Source: a bacterium (GTDB lineage: Bacteria > Patescibacteriota > Microgenomatia > Levybacterales > UBA12049). Taken from it: 17,881 nt of DNA. Location: positions 1 to 17,881 of the forward strand of contig JAKAEF010000009.1 of NCBI GenBank assembly GCA_021820025.1, written 5' to 3'. A program made the translations under genes and the position numbers. Shown here in pieces: positions 1 through 6,170 of the stretch (position 1 is its first letter; each line of letters starts with the position of its first letter). The notes below the pieces were generated by a model that had not been told where the DNA came from, ran no database searches, and worked only from the letters and a program-made list of their open reading frames with translations.

Positions 1-1
1 T

Positions 2-772
2 TTTTTATTTGCGTATAAAAGAAAGTTGTGGCTTCTTTTTGTATCAATAATGCTTATTGCACCTCTTCCGTCTGTTTTAAGTAGTCAAGGAGTAACGTAT
101 GTTATGCGTTCTTCTTTATATATGCCATTTTTTTATATTTTTATTGGAACAGGAATTTGGTATGCCATAACTTGGTTTAAAAATAAAAAATATATTGTAA
201 TTTCTTCAATAGTAATTGGATTAATATATGCGATTTTAGTTGGGAATTTTCTTTATACGTATTTTTTTATTCAGCCAATTTATGCATCAGAAGCACAAAC
301 ATTTAGCTCCCGACTTCTTTCAAAATATGCAACACTGGCATTAGAACAAAACAAACAAATTAATATTGTTTTAGGTTCTCCACGTGTTCAGTTTAAAGAT
401 TTTGTTTATTATGCAAATCTATACAATAGTACAAATGTTAAAACAATTACAAAAGCATTTTATACACATAATTATATATATAAAAATGCTTCATTTGTTA
501 CCTGTAACAGTATAAAGTCCTTGGATAAAAATACTATATATATCTTTGATCCTGGTGAGAAGTGTTTATTATTTAAAAATGTAAAAGATACAATTACGAT
601 CCCTCAATTGTCAGACTCAGGAAGTGTTTTTGATATATATCAGGATTCAATCTGCTCAAATTATCAATTACATACCTATATTTCAAAAATTACTTTACAA
701 GATTTATCTGTTGAAAAGTTAAATATATCCGATTTTTGTCAAACTTTTTTAATTAAATATTCTCCTCATTAG
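2..772 (+). CDS. Membrane glycosyltransferase-like protein, C-terminal part (5' end outside window)
   Basis: The reading frame is open to the left edge of the window (first full codon at base 2), so the true start is upstream; the TTG at 26 is only the first start-like codon. What remains is a basic loop, about three hydrophobic segments (including the stretches ending near bases 120, 175 and 260), then a soluble tail of about 150 residues with no membrane segments. The segment APLPSV followed by an Arg-containing loop and a further membrane helix resembles the last membrane helices of GT-C (ArnT/PMT-like, GT39/GT83) lipid-linked sugar transferases, whose C-terminal domain lies outside the membrane. 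The catalytic N-terminal loops are not in the window, so function is inferred from architecture only. It ends with TAG, 37 nt from the convergent gene's stop. Confidence 0.6.
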   Translation, partial: FLFAYKRKLWLLFVSIMLIAPLPSVLSSQGVTYVMRSSLYMPFFYIFIGTGIWYAITWFKNKKYIVISSIVIGLIYAILVGNFLYTYFFIQPIYASEAQTFSSRLLSKYATLALEQNKQINIVLGSPRVQFKDFVYYANLYNSTNVKTITKAFYTHNYIYKNASFVTCNSIKSLDKNTIYIFDPGEKCLLFKNVKDTITIPQLSDSGSVFDIYQDSICSNYQLHTYISKITLQDLSVEKLNISDFCQTFLIKYSPH

Positions 773-809
773 TCTGTTTAAATCGAAGATTTTATATAAC
801 CACCGAATT

Positions 810-1883
810 TTAACTGGCTTTTTCCCGAAGCTTAGCGTAAAGTTGTTGCATAAAATCAGGATTATTTTGTAAAGCATGGATAACAGCTGATGCCTGTCCT
901 TTTGCTAACCTGTAATTGTGATCGATTTCATTAAATGGTCTGCCATCCAAAAAATGTCGGAGGAAAATAGTAGACTCTATTTGACCTAATCCATATTCTT
1001 GTAAAAAGGCAACTATCCGTGAATCATCTAAAGATGATGTATTCGAAGAAGACACTAAAAAATCTGCAAAAGTTTTACCATTTTCAGTTACTGGAACATC
1101 CAAGCTTAGCGGAGAAATTTCTTCATATTCAGCAAAAGCTCTTCTTGTTGCATTTCTTGTATGAGCAAGTACTAAACGTAATCTTCTACGATTAGAAACA
1201 TTTGCATTTTCAATTGCTTCTTCTATTAAAGGATTAATAATTCTATCTCTATCTTCTTCCCCTGTGGTTGCCCCTAAAATTATGTTAGGTTCTGGATAAT
1301 GAGATGTAAGCCATATTTCATGGGGAATAGAGCTGGTCGTAAAATCAGATCGTAAATCTGTAATTGTTCTTTCTAACTCTCCTCGAAGTGTAGATGTAAG
1401 TCTGCTTCTTCTTACGTTTATTTTTTGTCCAGTTGTAGCATCTACAAATAAACTATTTTGTAAACAAAAATCTAAAAGTGCAAATGTTTTAAGTAATAAT
1501 TCATGATCGTAAAATGAAAGCTCTCTTCCTCTATAATTTACTGTATAGTCCTCAGAGATATACATTTTTAATGCTGCCTCTGCTATCCCCAAATCAGCAG
1601 TAAGAGACATCCTTTCCCCATCCTTCTGTAGAGGGAAGGTAATCGTGGCTCCGGAAGGAGCCTCATCCATTTCTGCCTCTTGAGCTGAAATATTTACTCC
1701 TAAACCTATCCGTACTCGCTGAATTAATTGATTTTCTCTAACAATGCCAAGTCTATATCTACCACTTGCAACATTCATAACGACTTGTCGTAATACATCT
1801 ATTTCTTGAGCTCTAGATTCTGCTCTAGGATGAGGTCCCAAATTAAAATTAAAAATAGGAGCTTCAGCTCTTGGATTTATCAT
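810..1883 (-). CDS. Unrecognised 357-residue protein, possible C-terminal helix-turn-helix
   Basis: I do not recognise this protein. It has no signal peptide or membrane segment and is richer in Arg, Glu and Leu than its neighbours. An N-terminal part (about 25-130) contains alternating beta-like segments; the middle (140-240) is mixed; the last 75 residues are helical, with spacing (ESTIFLRHFLDGRPFNEID, then ASAVIHAL) faintly like sigma-70 region 4 or other HTH folds. That resemblance is weak and no DNA-binding claim is made. The start at 1883 is supported by a perfect TATAAT on the minus strand (1890-1895) six bases before the ATG, with a TTGCCT -35 at 1913-1918 (spacer 17), which predicts a leaderless message. 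It is divergent from the LysE gene, with a 107-base shared intergenic region. Confidence 0.75.
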   Translation of the reverse strand: MINPRAEAPIFNFNLGPHPRAESRAQEIDVLRQVVMNVASGRYRLGIVRENQLIQRVRIGLGVNISAQEAEMDEAPSGATITFPLQKDGERMSLTADLGIAEAALKMYISEDYTVNYRGRELSFYDHELLLKTFALLDFCLQNSLFVDATTGQKINVRRSRLTSTLRGELERTITDLRSDFTTSSIPHEIWLTSHYPEPNIILGATTGEEDRDRIINPLIEEAIENANVSNRRRLRLVLAHTRNATRRAFAEYEEISPLSLDVPVTENGKTFADFLVSSSNTSSLDDSRIVAFLQEYGLGQIESTIFLRHFLDGRPFNEIDHNYRLAKGQASAVIHALQNNPDFMQQLYAKLREKAS

Positions 1884-1889
1884 AGCTCG

Positions 1890-1918
1890 ATTATATATTA
1901 TAAGCCTTAATTAGGCAA
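1890..1918 (-). promoter_or_regulatory. Sigma70-like promoter of the 810-1883 gene
   Basis: On the minus strand TTGCCT (1913-1918), a 17-base spacer and TATAAT (1890-1895) lie six bases before the ATG at 1883, so the predicted +1 falls on the start codon. A small inverted repeat (GCCT-N5-AGGC, 1904-1916) overlaps the -35 region and could be an operator, but this is not supported further. Confidence 0.65.
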
Positions 1919-1978
1919 GCATATGTATATATAAAAGATTTAAATATAGGACGATAATGCTTAGTTTCTTTATTTTGA

Positions 1979-1984
1979 TATACT
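1979..1984 (+). promoter_or_regulatory. -10 box of the LysE-family gene (leaderless arrangement)
   Basis: TATACT ends six bases before the ATG at 1991 with no SD sequence between them. No convincing -35 is visible at 16-18 bases upstream. Confidence 0.5.
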
Positions 1985-1990
1985 AATAAT

Positions 1991-2605
1991 ATGAATGTAT
2001 TTTTCGAGCTCGGAAGCATTTTTGTTCTTGGATTTATTGGAGGAGCAATTCCTGGACCTATTTTAACTTCTGCTTTTACAGAAACAGTAAGAAAGGGATT
2101 TATAAAAAGTTTAGAAGTTATTTTATTTGCTGCTATTTCTGAAATTATTGTGGCCAGTCTTATTATGCTTATTCTTTTTGATTTGCATATTTCTCAAAGC
2201 ATTTTTTATGCTATCTCTTTTATTGGTGCAATAGTTCTTATATGGATGGCAACGGAAATTTGGAAAATTAAAAAATTAAATGATAAAGGGAAAATATTTG
2301 ATTTTAAAAAAATATTTCTACTAACCATTTTTAATGGCCCTTTATGGATTTTTTGGAGTACTATTTGTGTACCACAAGCGTATGTCTTAAGTAAAAAAAT
2401 TACAGGAGGTCAAATTTTATTTTTAATTTTATTTGAATTAGGATGGTTTGCTTCAACATTGCTCTTAACTTTTTCATTTTCTCGATTTAGACCATTGCTT
2501 ATTAAAGAAGGAATAATGTCAAAAGTATTTAAAACATTTGCGGCAATTCTTATTCTTTTTGCAATACGTTTAGTGATGGATAGTTATTCCTTTTTTGTTA
2601 AATAA
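1991..2605 (+). CDS. LysE/RhtB-family transporter
   Basis: A 204-residue integral membrane protein with about six hydrophobic helices, the usual size for the LysE/RhtB/CadD exporter superfamily. The N-terminal sequence GFIGGAIPGPI, with the invariant Pro-Gly-Pro turn (about residues 21-23), followed by a short loop with Arg-Lys-Gly, is the family signature. These proteins export amino acids, related small molecules or in some branches cations; the substrate here cannot be read from sequence. The gene is divergent from the 810-1883 gene and is followed by a promoter region, so it looks monocistronic. The start is fixed by the -10 box six bases upstream. Confidence 0.8.
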   Translation: MNVFFELGSIFVLGFIGGAIPGPILTSAFTETVRKGFIKSLEVILFAAISEIIVASLIMLILFDLHISQSIFYAISFIGAIVLIWMATEIWKIKKLNDKGKIFDFKKIFLLTIFNGPLWIFWSTICVPQAYVLSKKITGGQILFLILFELGWFASTLLLTFSFSRFRPLLIKEGIMSKVFKTFAAILILFAIRLVMDSYSFFVK

Positions 2606-2618
2606 TTACTTCTTACAA

Positions 2619-2648
2619 TTGCAACTGATTTCTATCTTTTTACATAAT
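2619..2648 (+). promoter_or_regulatory. Candidate promoter of the small ORF at 2704
   Basis: TTGCAA (2619-2624), an 18-base spacer and CATAAT (2643-2648) match the bacterial consensus at four and five of six positions. The predicted transcript would have a leader of about 50 bases containing the tandem repeat at 2661-2682 and an SD sequence. Confidence 0.4.
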
Positions 2649-2660
2649 GCGTTTCTTGGT

Positions 2661-2682
2661 AATTATTCTTGAATTATTCTTG
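2661..2682 (+). repeat. Tandem 11-bp direct repeat
   Basis: The 11-mer AATTATTCTTG occurs twice without a gap (2661-2671 and 2672-2682), one helical turn each, between the candidate promoter at 2619-2648 and the small ORF. It may be a protein-binding site, or a chance slippage product in AT-rich DNA. Confidence 0.7.
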
Positions 2683-2703
2683 GGTAAAAAAAGGAGATAA
2701 TAT

Positions 2704-2772
2704 GTGAAAAGCGTAATTTTATTAGGAATAGTGTTAATTGGAATATTTTTGGCATCAATCGCTAACAAATGA
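2704..2772 (+). CDS. Small hydrophobic peptide, 22 residues
   Basis: A GTG-initiated ORF encodes a Lys-Ser start followed by an almost uninterrupted hydrophobic stretch of about 17 residues (VILLGIVLIGIFLASIA) and ends Asn-Lys. It is preceded by AAGGAG at 2691-2696, seven bases from the GTG, which is ideal SD spacing and rare in the rest of this intergenic region. The peptide would be a single membrane helix or a bare signal-anchor. No family is recognised. The overlapping ATG two bases earlier is immediately followed by TGA and cannot encode anything. It ends with TGA, unlike every intact larger gene in the window. It may be a real small membrane protein or a regulatory leader peptide. Confidence 0.45.
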   Translation: MKSVILLGIVLIGIFLASIANK

Positions 2773-2844
2773 TTTTGTTTCTAAATAAGCGTAAAGCAAA
2801 CTTTATTTATGCGGCCATATTTTACTTTTTCTTGACGAAAGCAA

Positions 2845-2850
2845 TATAAT
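2845..2850 (+). promoter_or_regulatory. -10 box of the Crp/Fnr-family gene
   Basis: A perfect TATAAT lies seven bases before the ATG at 2858, with a weak TTTACT at 2821-2826 (spacer 18). The box overlaps the upstream in-frame ATG at 2849, which argues that 2858 is the real start and that the message is leaderless. Confidence 0.6.
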
Positions 2851-2857
2851 GGTACGT

Positions 2858-3493
2858 ATGGTTAGAACAAAAATCACATCCTTTTTTGGTCAATATCGAT
2901 TACAGCAATATAAAAAAGGAGAAATCTTAAAAAGTTTTGACGAGAATCCTAAAGGAGTATTTTGTCTACAAAAAGGGAATGTTCGTTGCATCGCAGTTTC
3001 AAAAGATGGTATTGAATTAACTCTTAATGTATTTAAACCTATTTCTTTTTTTCCAATGGCGTGGGTAATAAATAATACAACAGATACCTATGCGTATGAA
3101 GCATTAACAGATGTTGAAGTCTACATTGCTCCTAAAGAAGCAGTAGAAAAATTTTTAAAAGAAAATTCAGATGTTGTATATGACTTATTAAAAAGAATTT
3201 ATAGAGGCCTAGAAGGATATTTTCTGCGCATGGAATCTCTTCTTTCGGGAGATGCATATTTAAAAACTATTGTGCAAATTGTTATTCATACAAAAAGATT
3301 TGGCGTAATTGATACAACAGGAAAATATTTAGTAGATATTACTCATGCACAACTTGCATCACTTTCTGGATTATCTCGAGAAACGATTACCAGAGAAATT
3401 AAAAAATTAGAAAACAAAAAGTTAGTTATGTATAAAGGAAAACAGTTAATTGTGTTAGATTTAAAAAATTTAGAAAAAGAAATAACTCTTTAA
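2858..3493 (+). CDS. Crp/Fnr-family transcriptional regulator
   Basis: A 211-residue two-domain regulator. Residues about 10-115 form the cyclic-nucleotide-binding-like beta roll (YKKGEILKSFDENPKGVFCLQKGNVRC is typical of its opening strands), followed by a long dimerisation helix (about 110-140) and a winged HTH (about 145-205) with SGLSRETITREIKKLE. The recognition helix carries R174-E175 and R179 in the Arg-Glu-x-x-x-Arg arrangement that E. coli CRP uses to read TGTGA. Only two cysteines are present, both in the beta roll, and there is no FNR-type cysteine cluster at the N-terminus, so an Fe-S oxygen sensor is unlikely; the effector is unknown. An upstream in-frame ATG (2849) lies inside the -10 box, so 2858 is preferred. 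Its likely target site (TGTGA-N6-TCACA) lies eight bases past its stop codon, in front of csoR. Confidence 0.88.
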   Translation: MVRTKITSFFGQYRLQQYKKGEILKSFDENPKGVFCLQKGNVRCIAVSKDGIELTLNVFKPISFFPMAWVINNTTDTYAYEALTDVEVYIAPKEAVEKFLKENSDVVYDLLKRIYRGLEGYFLRMESLLSGDAYLKTIVQIVIHTKRFGVIDTTGKYLVDITHAQLASLSGLSRETITREIKKLENKKLVMYKGKQLIVLDLKNLEKEITL

Positions 3494-3500
3494 ATCTTCC

Positions 3501-3524
3501 ATATTGTGATCTAAGTCACAATAT
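3501..3524 (+). promoter_or_regulatory. Crp-type operator, perfect 9-6-9 palindrome
   Basis: ATATTGTGA, a six-base spacer and TCACAATAT form a perfect inverted repeat containing the classic CRP core TGTGA-N6-TCACA. Its centre (3512.5) is about 42 bases before the predicted +1 of the csoR operon (about 3554-3555), the class II activator position. The neighbouring regulator has a CRP-like recognition helix. A weak hairpin could also form in RNA, but the stem is A/T rich and is followed by only a short T run, so a terminator is less likely. Confidence 0.75.
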
Positions 3525-3542
3525 ATTTTGCTCTCTTCGTGT

Positions 3543-3548
3543 TAAATT
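3543..3548 (+). promoter_or_regulatory. Candidate -10 box of the csoR-copB operon
   Basis: TAAATT (four of six consensus positions) has no good -35, as expected for an activator-dependent promoter. The predicted +1 near 3554-3555 places the Crp-type site at about -42 and the CsoR-type operator at about +1 to +18. Confidence 0.4.
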
Positions 3549-3555
3549 ATCCCTA

Positions 3556-3572
3556 ATCCCCCTATGGGGGAT
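3556..3572 (+). promoter_or_regulatory. CsoR-type operator, perfect G/C-rich palindrome
   Basis: ATCCCCC, TAT, GGGGGAT is a perfect 7-3-7 inverted repeat and the most G/C-rich short stretch of this intergenic region. Runs of C and G around an A/T centre are the hallmark of CsoR/RcnR-family operators. It covers the predicted transcription start, so bound CsoR would block initiation. The GGGGGA half also sits seven bases before the ATG at 3579 and could serve as the SD-like element. Confidence 0.8.
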
Positions 3573-3578
3573 ATAAAA

Positions 3579-3851
3579 ATGATAAAAAACAATCACTCCA
3601 ATACCAGGAAAAAAGTTGCACAGAGGCTTAAAATTGCAATTGGGCAATTGCATAAAGTTCTTTCTATGGTTGAGGAGGATGCGTATTGTATTGATGTCCT
3701 TCATCAATCACAAGCTGTTGAAAGTGCCTTAAAAAAAATAGATGCATTGTTACTGGATAATCATTTAAAAACCTGTGTTGTTGATCAACTAAAAAATGGG
3801 AAACAGGAAGCAATAAAAGAAGTCATGGAAGTTTTTAAAAGGCACAAATAA
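3579..3851 (+). CDS. csoR: CsoR-family copper-sensing repressor
   Basis: A 90-residue all-helical DUF156 protein. With the start at 3579 the ligand set is C37-x24-H62-x3-C66, the spacing of the Cu(I)-binding Cys-His-Cys triad of Mycobacterium CsoR (C36, H61, C65), with Tyr36 next to the first Cys as in that protein. The opening helix RLKIAIGQLHKVLSMVEED is also typical. Known CsoR proteins repress copper genes until Cu(I) binds and lowers DNA affinity; this is expected here because a perfect operator precedes the gene and a copper ATPase ends the operon. An ATG at 3564 is in frame but lies in the middle of the operator and near the predicted +1, so 3579 is preferred. The TAA is directly followed by the next gene's ATG. 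Confidence 0.92.
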   Translation: MIKNNHSNTRKKVAQRLKIAIGQLHKVLSMVEEDAYCIDVLHQSQAVESALKKIDALLLDNHLKTCVVDQLKNGKQEAIKEVMEVFKRHK

Positions 3852-4364
3852 ATGAAAATAAAAAATCCATTTTTTTTAATTATAAGTATCTCTGTAATTG
3901 TCTTAATGGGAGGATTATTTATGATAACAGCAACAACTCAAAGTACTCCTCAAGTAAAGGTATCAAGCTTAGCAAAAGCAGATGTATTAACTCCAACAAG
4001 TTTTGATTGGGGAAATATTGATTATTCAGGACCAAAAGTTACAAAAGCATTTTCTATAAAGAATATAGGATCGGATGTTTTGCAGTTATATAACATTCAT
4101 ACTTCATGTCATTGTACAAAGGCTTATGTAACCATTAATGGAGAAGTAAGTCCTGAATTTGGTATGGACATGGGAGGAGATGTTTCTTCATATATTGGAA
4201 AAGTTAATCCTGGACAAAAAGCAGATATAACTGTTGTTTTTGATCCGGCATATCATGGGCCTGAAGGGGTAGGACCAATTAATCGTTATGTAAATGTTGA
4301 TACTAATGATAAAGGTCAACCTCACCTAACATTTACCTTAACAGGAGTTGTTATAAAAAAATAA
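3852..4364 (+). CDS. DUF1573 domain protein, membrane-anchored and extracytoplasmic
   Basis: 170 residues: an N-terminal signal-anchor (about 7-27, FFLIISISVIVLMGGLFMI), a short linker and an immunoglobulin-like beta domain (about 45-168) typical of DUF1573, including FDWGNIDYSG, FSIKNIGSDVLQL and the conserved cysteine loop, here C86-H87-C88 (usually Cys-Gly-Cys). The Cys-His-Cys form could bind a metal or form a redox disulfide; this is inference. VVFDPAYHGPEG and the closing LTFTLTGVV strand fit the family. It starts at the base after the csoR stop, so translation is probably coupled; there is no strong SD. DUF1573 genes are often found near extracytoplasmic redox proteins, which agrees with the CcdA gene two positions downstream. 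Confidence 0.85.
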   Translation: MKIKNPFFLIISISVIVLMGGLFMITATTQSTPQVKVSSLAKADVLTPTSFDWGNIDYSGPKVTKAFSIKNIGSDVLQLYNIHTSCHCTKAYVTINGEVSPEFGMDMGGDVSSYIGKVNPGQKADITVVFDPAYHGPEGVGPINRYVNVDTNDKGQPHLTFTLTGVVIKK

Positions 4365-4380
4365 TATAAAAAAATTTTTT

Positions 4381-5319
4381 ATGAAAAGACAAAAAATTAA
4401 AAAGATAATATATAAATCTATTCCGTTATGGATGGTAATAGTTATCATATTACAATCATCTACACTAGTAGGTCTTGTTGAATATTATATTATGCAAAGA
4501 AATATAAATATTGCACTTGCACAATTAGCTCAAACGACAAAGAACCCAGAAGAATTAGTTAAAATTCTTACACAAAAAGTAATGCCACAAAAAGGCTATA
4601 CGTTAGCCGTTGTCTGGAATGATATTGGGCAGCAATTAATGAGAACCGGAGTAATCGATAAGCAGAAATATGATCAAATGTTTTCCCAAGATCCAGGAGA
4701 TGCAAATATGATGAAATATCTTTCAACTTCTTCTCATGACCATATGATAATTAACGAGGCTAACTCTCACTTTATGGTAAACACACTGTGGGGGTTGGGA
4801 TTAGTGAATAAAAATCAAATTTTAGAAGAAGGCCCGATGCAAACAGAAGGGCCAAAAGATCCAATGCAATTTGCTTCAACAGGAGGATGGACATTAGGTA
4901 CAAAGTCAACAAGTGATTTATATTCCTCTACTCCCTTAATTGAATTAACAGATAAACAGGAGGATTTGGTAAAAGAAATTTCATCAAATATTTATAGACC
5001 TTGTTGTGGAAATTCTGTTGCATTTCCTGATTGTAATCATGGAATGGCTGCACTGGGATATATAGAGTTAGCAGTAAAACAAGGAATTTCTGAAAAAAGA
5101 ATTTATCAAGATGTTTTGGCTCTTAATTCTTTTTGGTTTCCCCAACAATATGTTAGTGTAGCAACATTTTTTAGTCAGCAAAAAAAAGATTGGGATTCTC
5201 TTGATCCGAAAATGCTTTTAAGTGCTCAATATTCTTCTGCACAGGGAGCAGCACAAATACAACAACAAATACAAAATATCCCAGGAATTGCAACACAACA
5301 AGGAGGTTGTGGAGCATAG
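4381..5319 (+). CDS. Unrecognised membrane-anchored Cys/His-rich protein
   Basis: I cannot name a family. The 312-residue protein has a basic N-terminus and one membrane helix (about 15-38), so most of it should be outside the membrane. Conserved-looking ligand clusters are H119-D120-H121 followed by a further His, C208-C209 with C218 and H220 (YRPCCGNS ... PDCNHG), and C310 two residues from the C-terminus (GGCGA). The tail before that is Gln-rich (QIQQQIQNI). The pattern suggests metal binding or thiol exchange with the CcdA encoded next. There is no SD: the ATG follows a run of A7 and T6. The stop TAG overlaps the GTG start of ccdA by one base (TAGTG), a sign of translational coupling. Confidence 0.8.
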   Translation: MKRQKIKKIIYKSIPLWMVIVIILQSSTLVGLVEYYIMQRNINIALAQLAQTTKNPEELVKILTQKVMPQKGYTLAVVWNDIGQQLMRTGVIDKQKYDQMFSQDPGDANMMKYLSTSSHDHMIINEANSHFMVNTLWGLGLVNKNQILEEGPMQTEGPKDPMQFASTGGWTLGTKSTSDLYSSTPLIELTDKQEDLVKEISSNIYRPCCGNSVAFPDCNHGMAALGYIELAVKQGISEKRIYQDVLALNSFWFPQQYVSVATFFSQQKKDWDSLDPKMLLSAQYSSAQGAAQIQQQIQNIPGIATQQGGCGA

Positions 5320-6170
5320 TGGATAGTCTTTTTCAAACTTCTCTTATTGCATCATTTATTGCTGGTATGGTTGCTCTTTTTGCACCCTGTTGTATTTCTT
5401 TTTTACTCCCTGCATATCTAGGAACTGTTTTTAAGGAAAAGGAAAAGGTGCTTTTGATGACTCTTATTTTTGGACTTGGTATTTTTATAATTATGCTCCC
5501 GGCAGTTTTAGGGGTGGCTCTTTTGTCAAAAGCATTATTTATTTATCATGATACCTTTTATACAATAGGTGGATTTATAATGTTTGGAATTGCTGCAATT
5601 ACATTCCTTGGTATAAAACTTCCTATGGTCCATCTTCCAGGTCGAGCAACAACTCAAACAGATCCTTTATCAATTTTTATTCTTGGCATTTTTTCTGGTA
5701 TTACCAGTGCTTGTTGTGCACCTGTTCTTATTGGAATTTTGACCCTGACGTTTTTATCTCCAAGTTTTTTTGGTGCTCTTGGAATTGGAGCAGTTTATGT
5801 GCTTGGTATGATAACACCTCTTCTTGTTATTTCGGTAATTCTTTCTGGAAGATCTGATAAATTTTTATTTTTAAAAAAACCAATAGCAAAATTTTTATTT
5901 TTAGGGAAAGAAAGAATTCTTACAACAAGTAATTTTATTGCAAGCATTATTTTTTTTATTACGGGAATGATTATCCTTTATCTTAAAGCATCTGGAAAAT
6001 TAGGAATGGGAGATGTAGCCGGATTTACAAAATATATTAACAATGCAGAAGATTTTGTTAATAATATGGTTGGGAGTAATATAATAATTAATATCCTCTT
6101 TTTAGGTATATTTATATTATTTGCATATTTTATCTTAAAGGAGGTGAGAAAAAATGAAAAAAATAAGTAG
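5319..6170 (+). CDS. ccdA: CcdA/DsbD-type transmembrane electron carrier, twin-cysteine variant
   Basis: 283 residues with about seven to eight membrane helices. CcdA and the DsbD membrane domain move electrons from cytoplasmic thioredoxin to extracytoplasmic thiol proteins using one Cys in helix 1 and one in helix 4. Both are present, and each is doubled: C24-C25 in FAPCCISFLLP (usual form S/A-P-C-V) and C132-C133 in TSACCAPVL. The C-terminal extension after about residue 190 adds helices and ends in a charged tail. No thioredoxin domain is fused, so partners must be encoded elsewhere; the Cys-rich neighbours are candidates. The start is GTG at 5319, overlapping the previous stop, with GGAG at 5311-5314; a TTG at 5307 abuts the AAGGAGG and is less likely. 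Confidence 0.85.
   Translation: MDSLFQTSLIASFIAGMVALFAPCCISFLLPAYLGTVFKEKEKVLLMTLIFGLGIFIIMLPAVLGVALLSKALFIYHDTFYTIGGFIMFGIAAITFLGIKLPMVHLPGRATTQTDPLSIFILGIFSGITSACCAPVLIGILTLTFLSPSFFGALGIGAVYVLGMITPLLVISVILSGRSDKFLFLKKPIAKFLFLGKERILTTSNFIASIIFFITGMIILYLKASGKLGMGDVAGFTKYINNAEDFVNNMVGSNIIINILFLGIFILFAYFILKEVRKNEKNK
6138..6147 (+). promoter_or_regulatory. Strong SD sequence of the Met-rich protein gene
   Basis: AAGGAGGTGA lies six bases before the ATG at 6154, inside the end of ccdA. It fixes the start and shows that the SD mechanism is used inside this operon. Confidence 0.85.

Noticed and set aside
912..930. A TGTGA-N6-TCATT half-like Crp site
   Set aside because: It lies deep inside the coding sequence of the 810-1883 gene and the second half-site does not match.
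1904..1916. GCCT-N5-AGGC inverted repeat resembling the terminator stem at 12128-12145
   Set aside because: The stem is only four pairs, no T run follows in either direction, and the similarity is short enough to be chance; mentioned only as a possible operator.
2849..2851. Upstream in-frame ATG for the Crp/Fnr gene
   Set aside because: It overlaps the TATAAT box, so it would not be in the transcript; 2858 is nine bases further and fits the leaderless spacing.
3501..3530. The palindrome after the Crp/Fnr gene as an intrinsic terminator
   Set aside because: The stem has only three G/C pairs of nine and is followed by a broken T run; the exact TGTGA-N6-TCACA core is better explained as a Crp-type operator.
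3564..3578. Upstream in-frame ATG for csoR
   Set aside because: It lies in the centre of the CsoR operator and near the predicted +1; the ATG at 3579 gives the usual family N-terminus and spacing of ligands.
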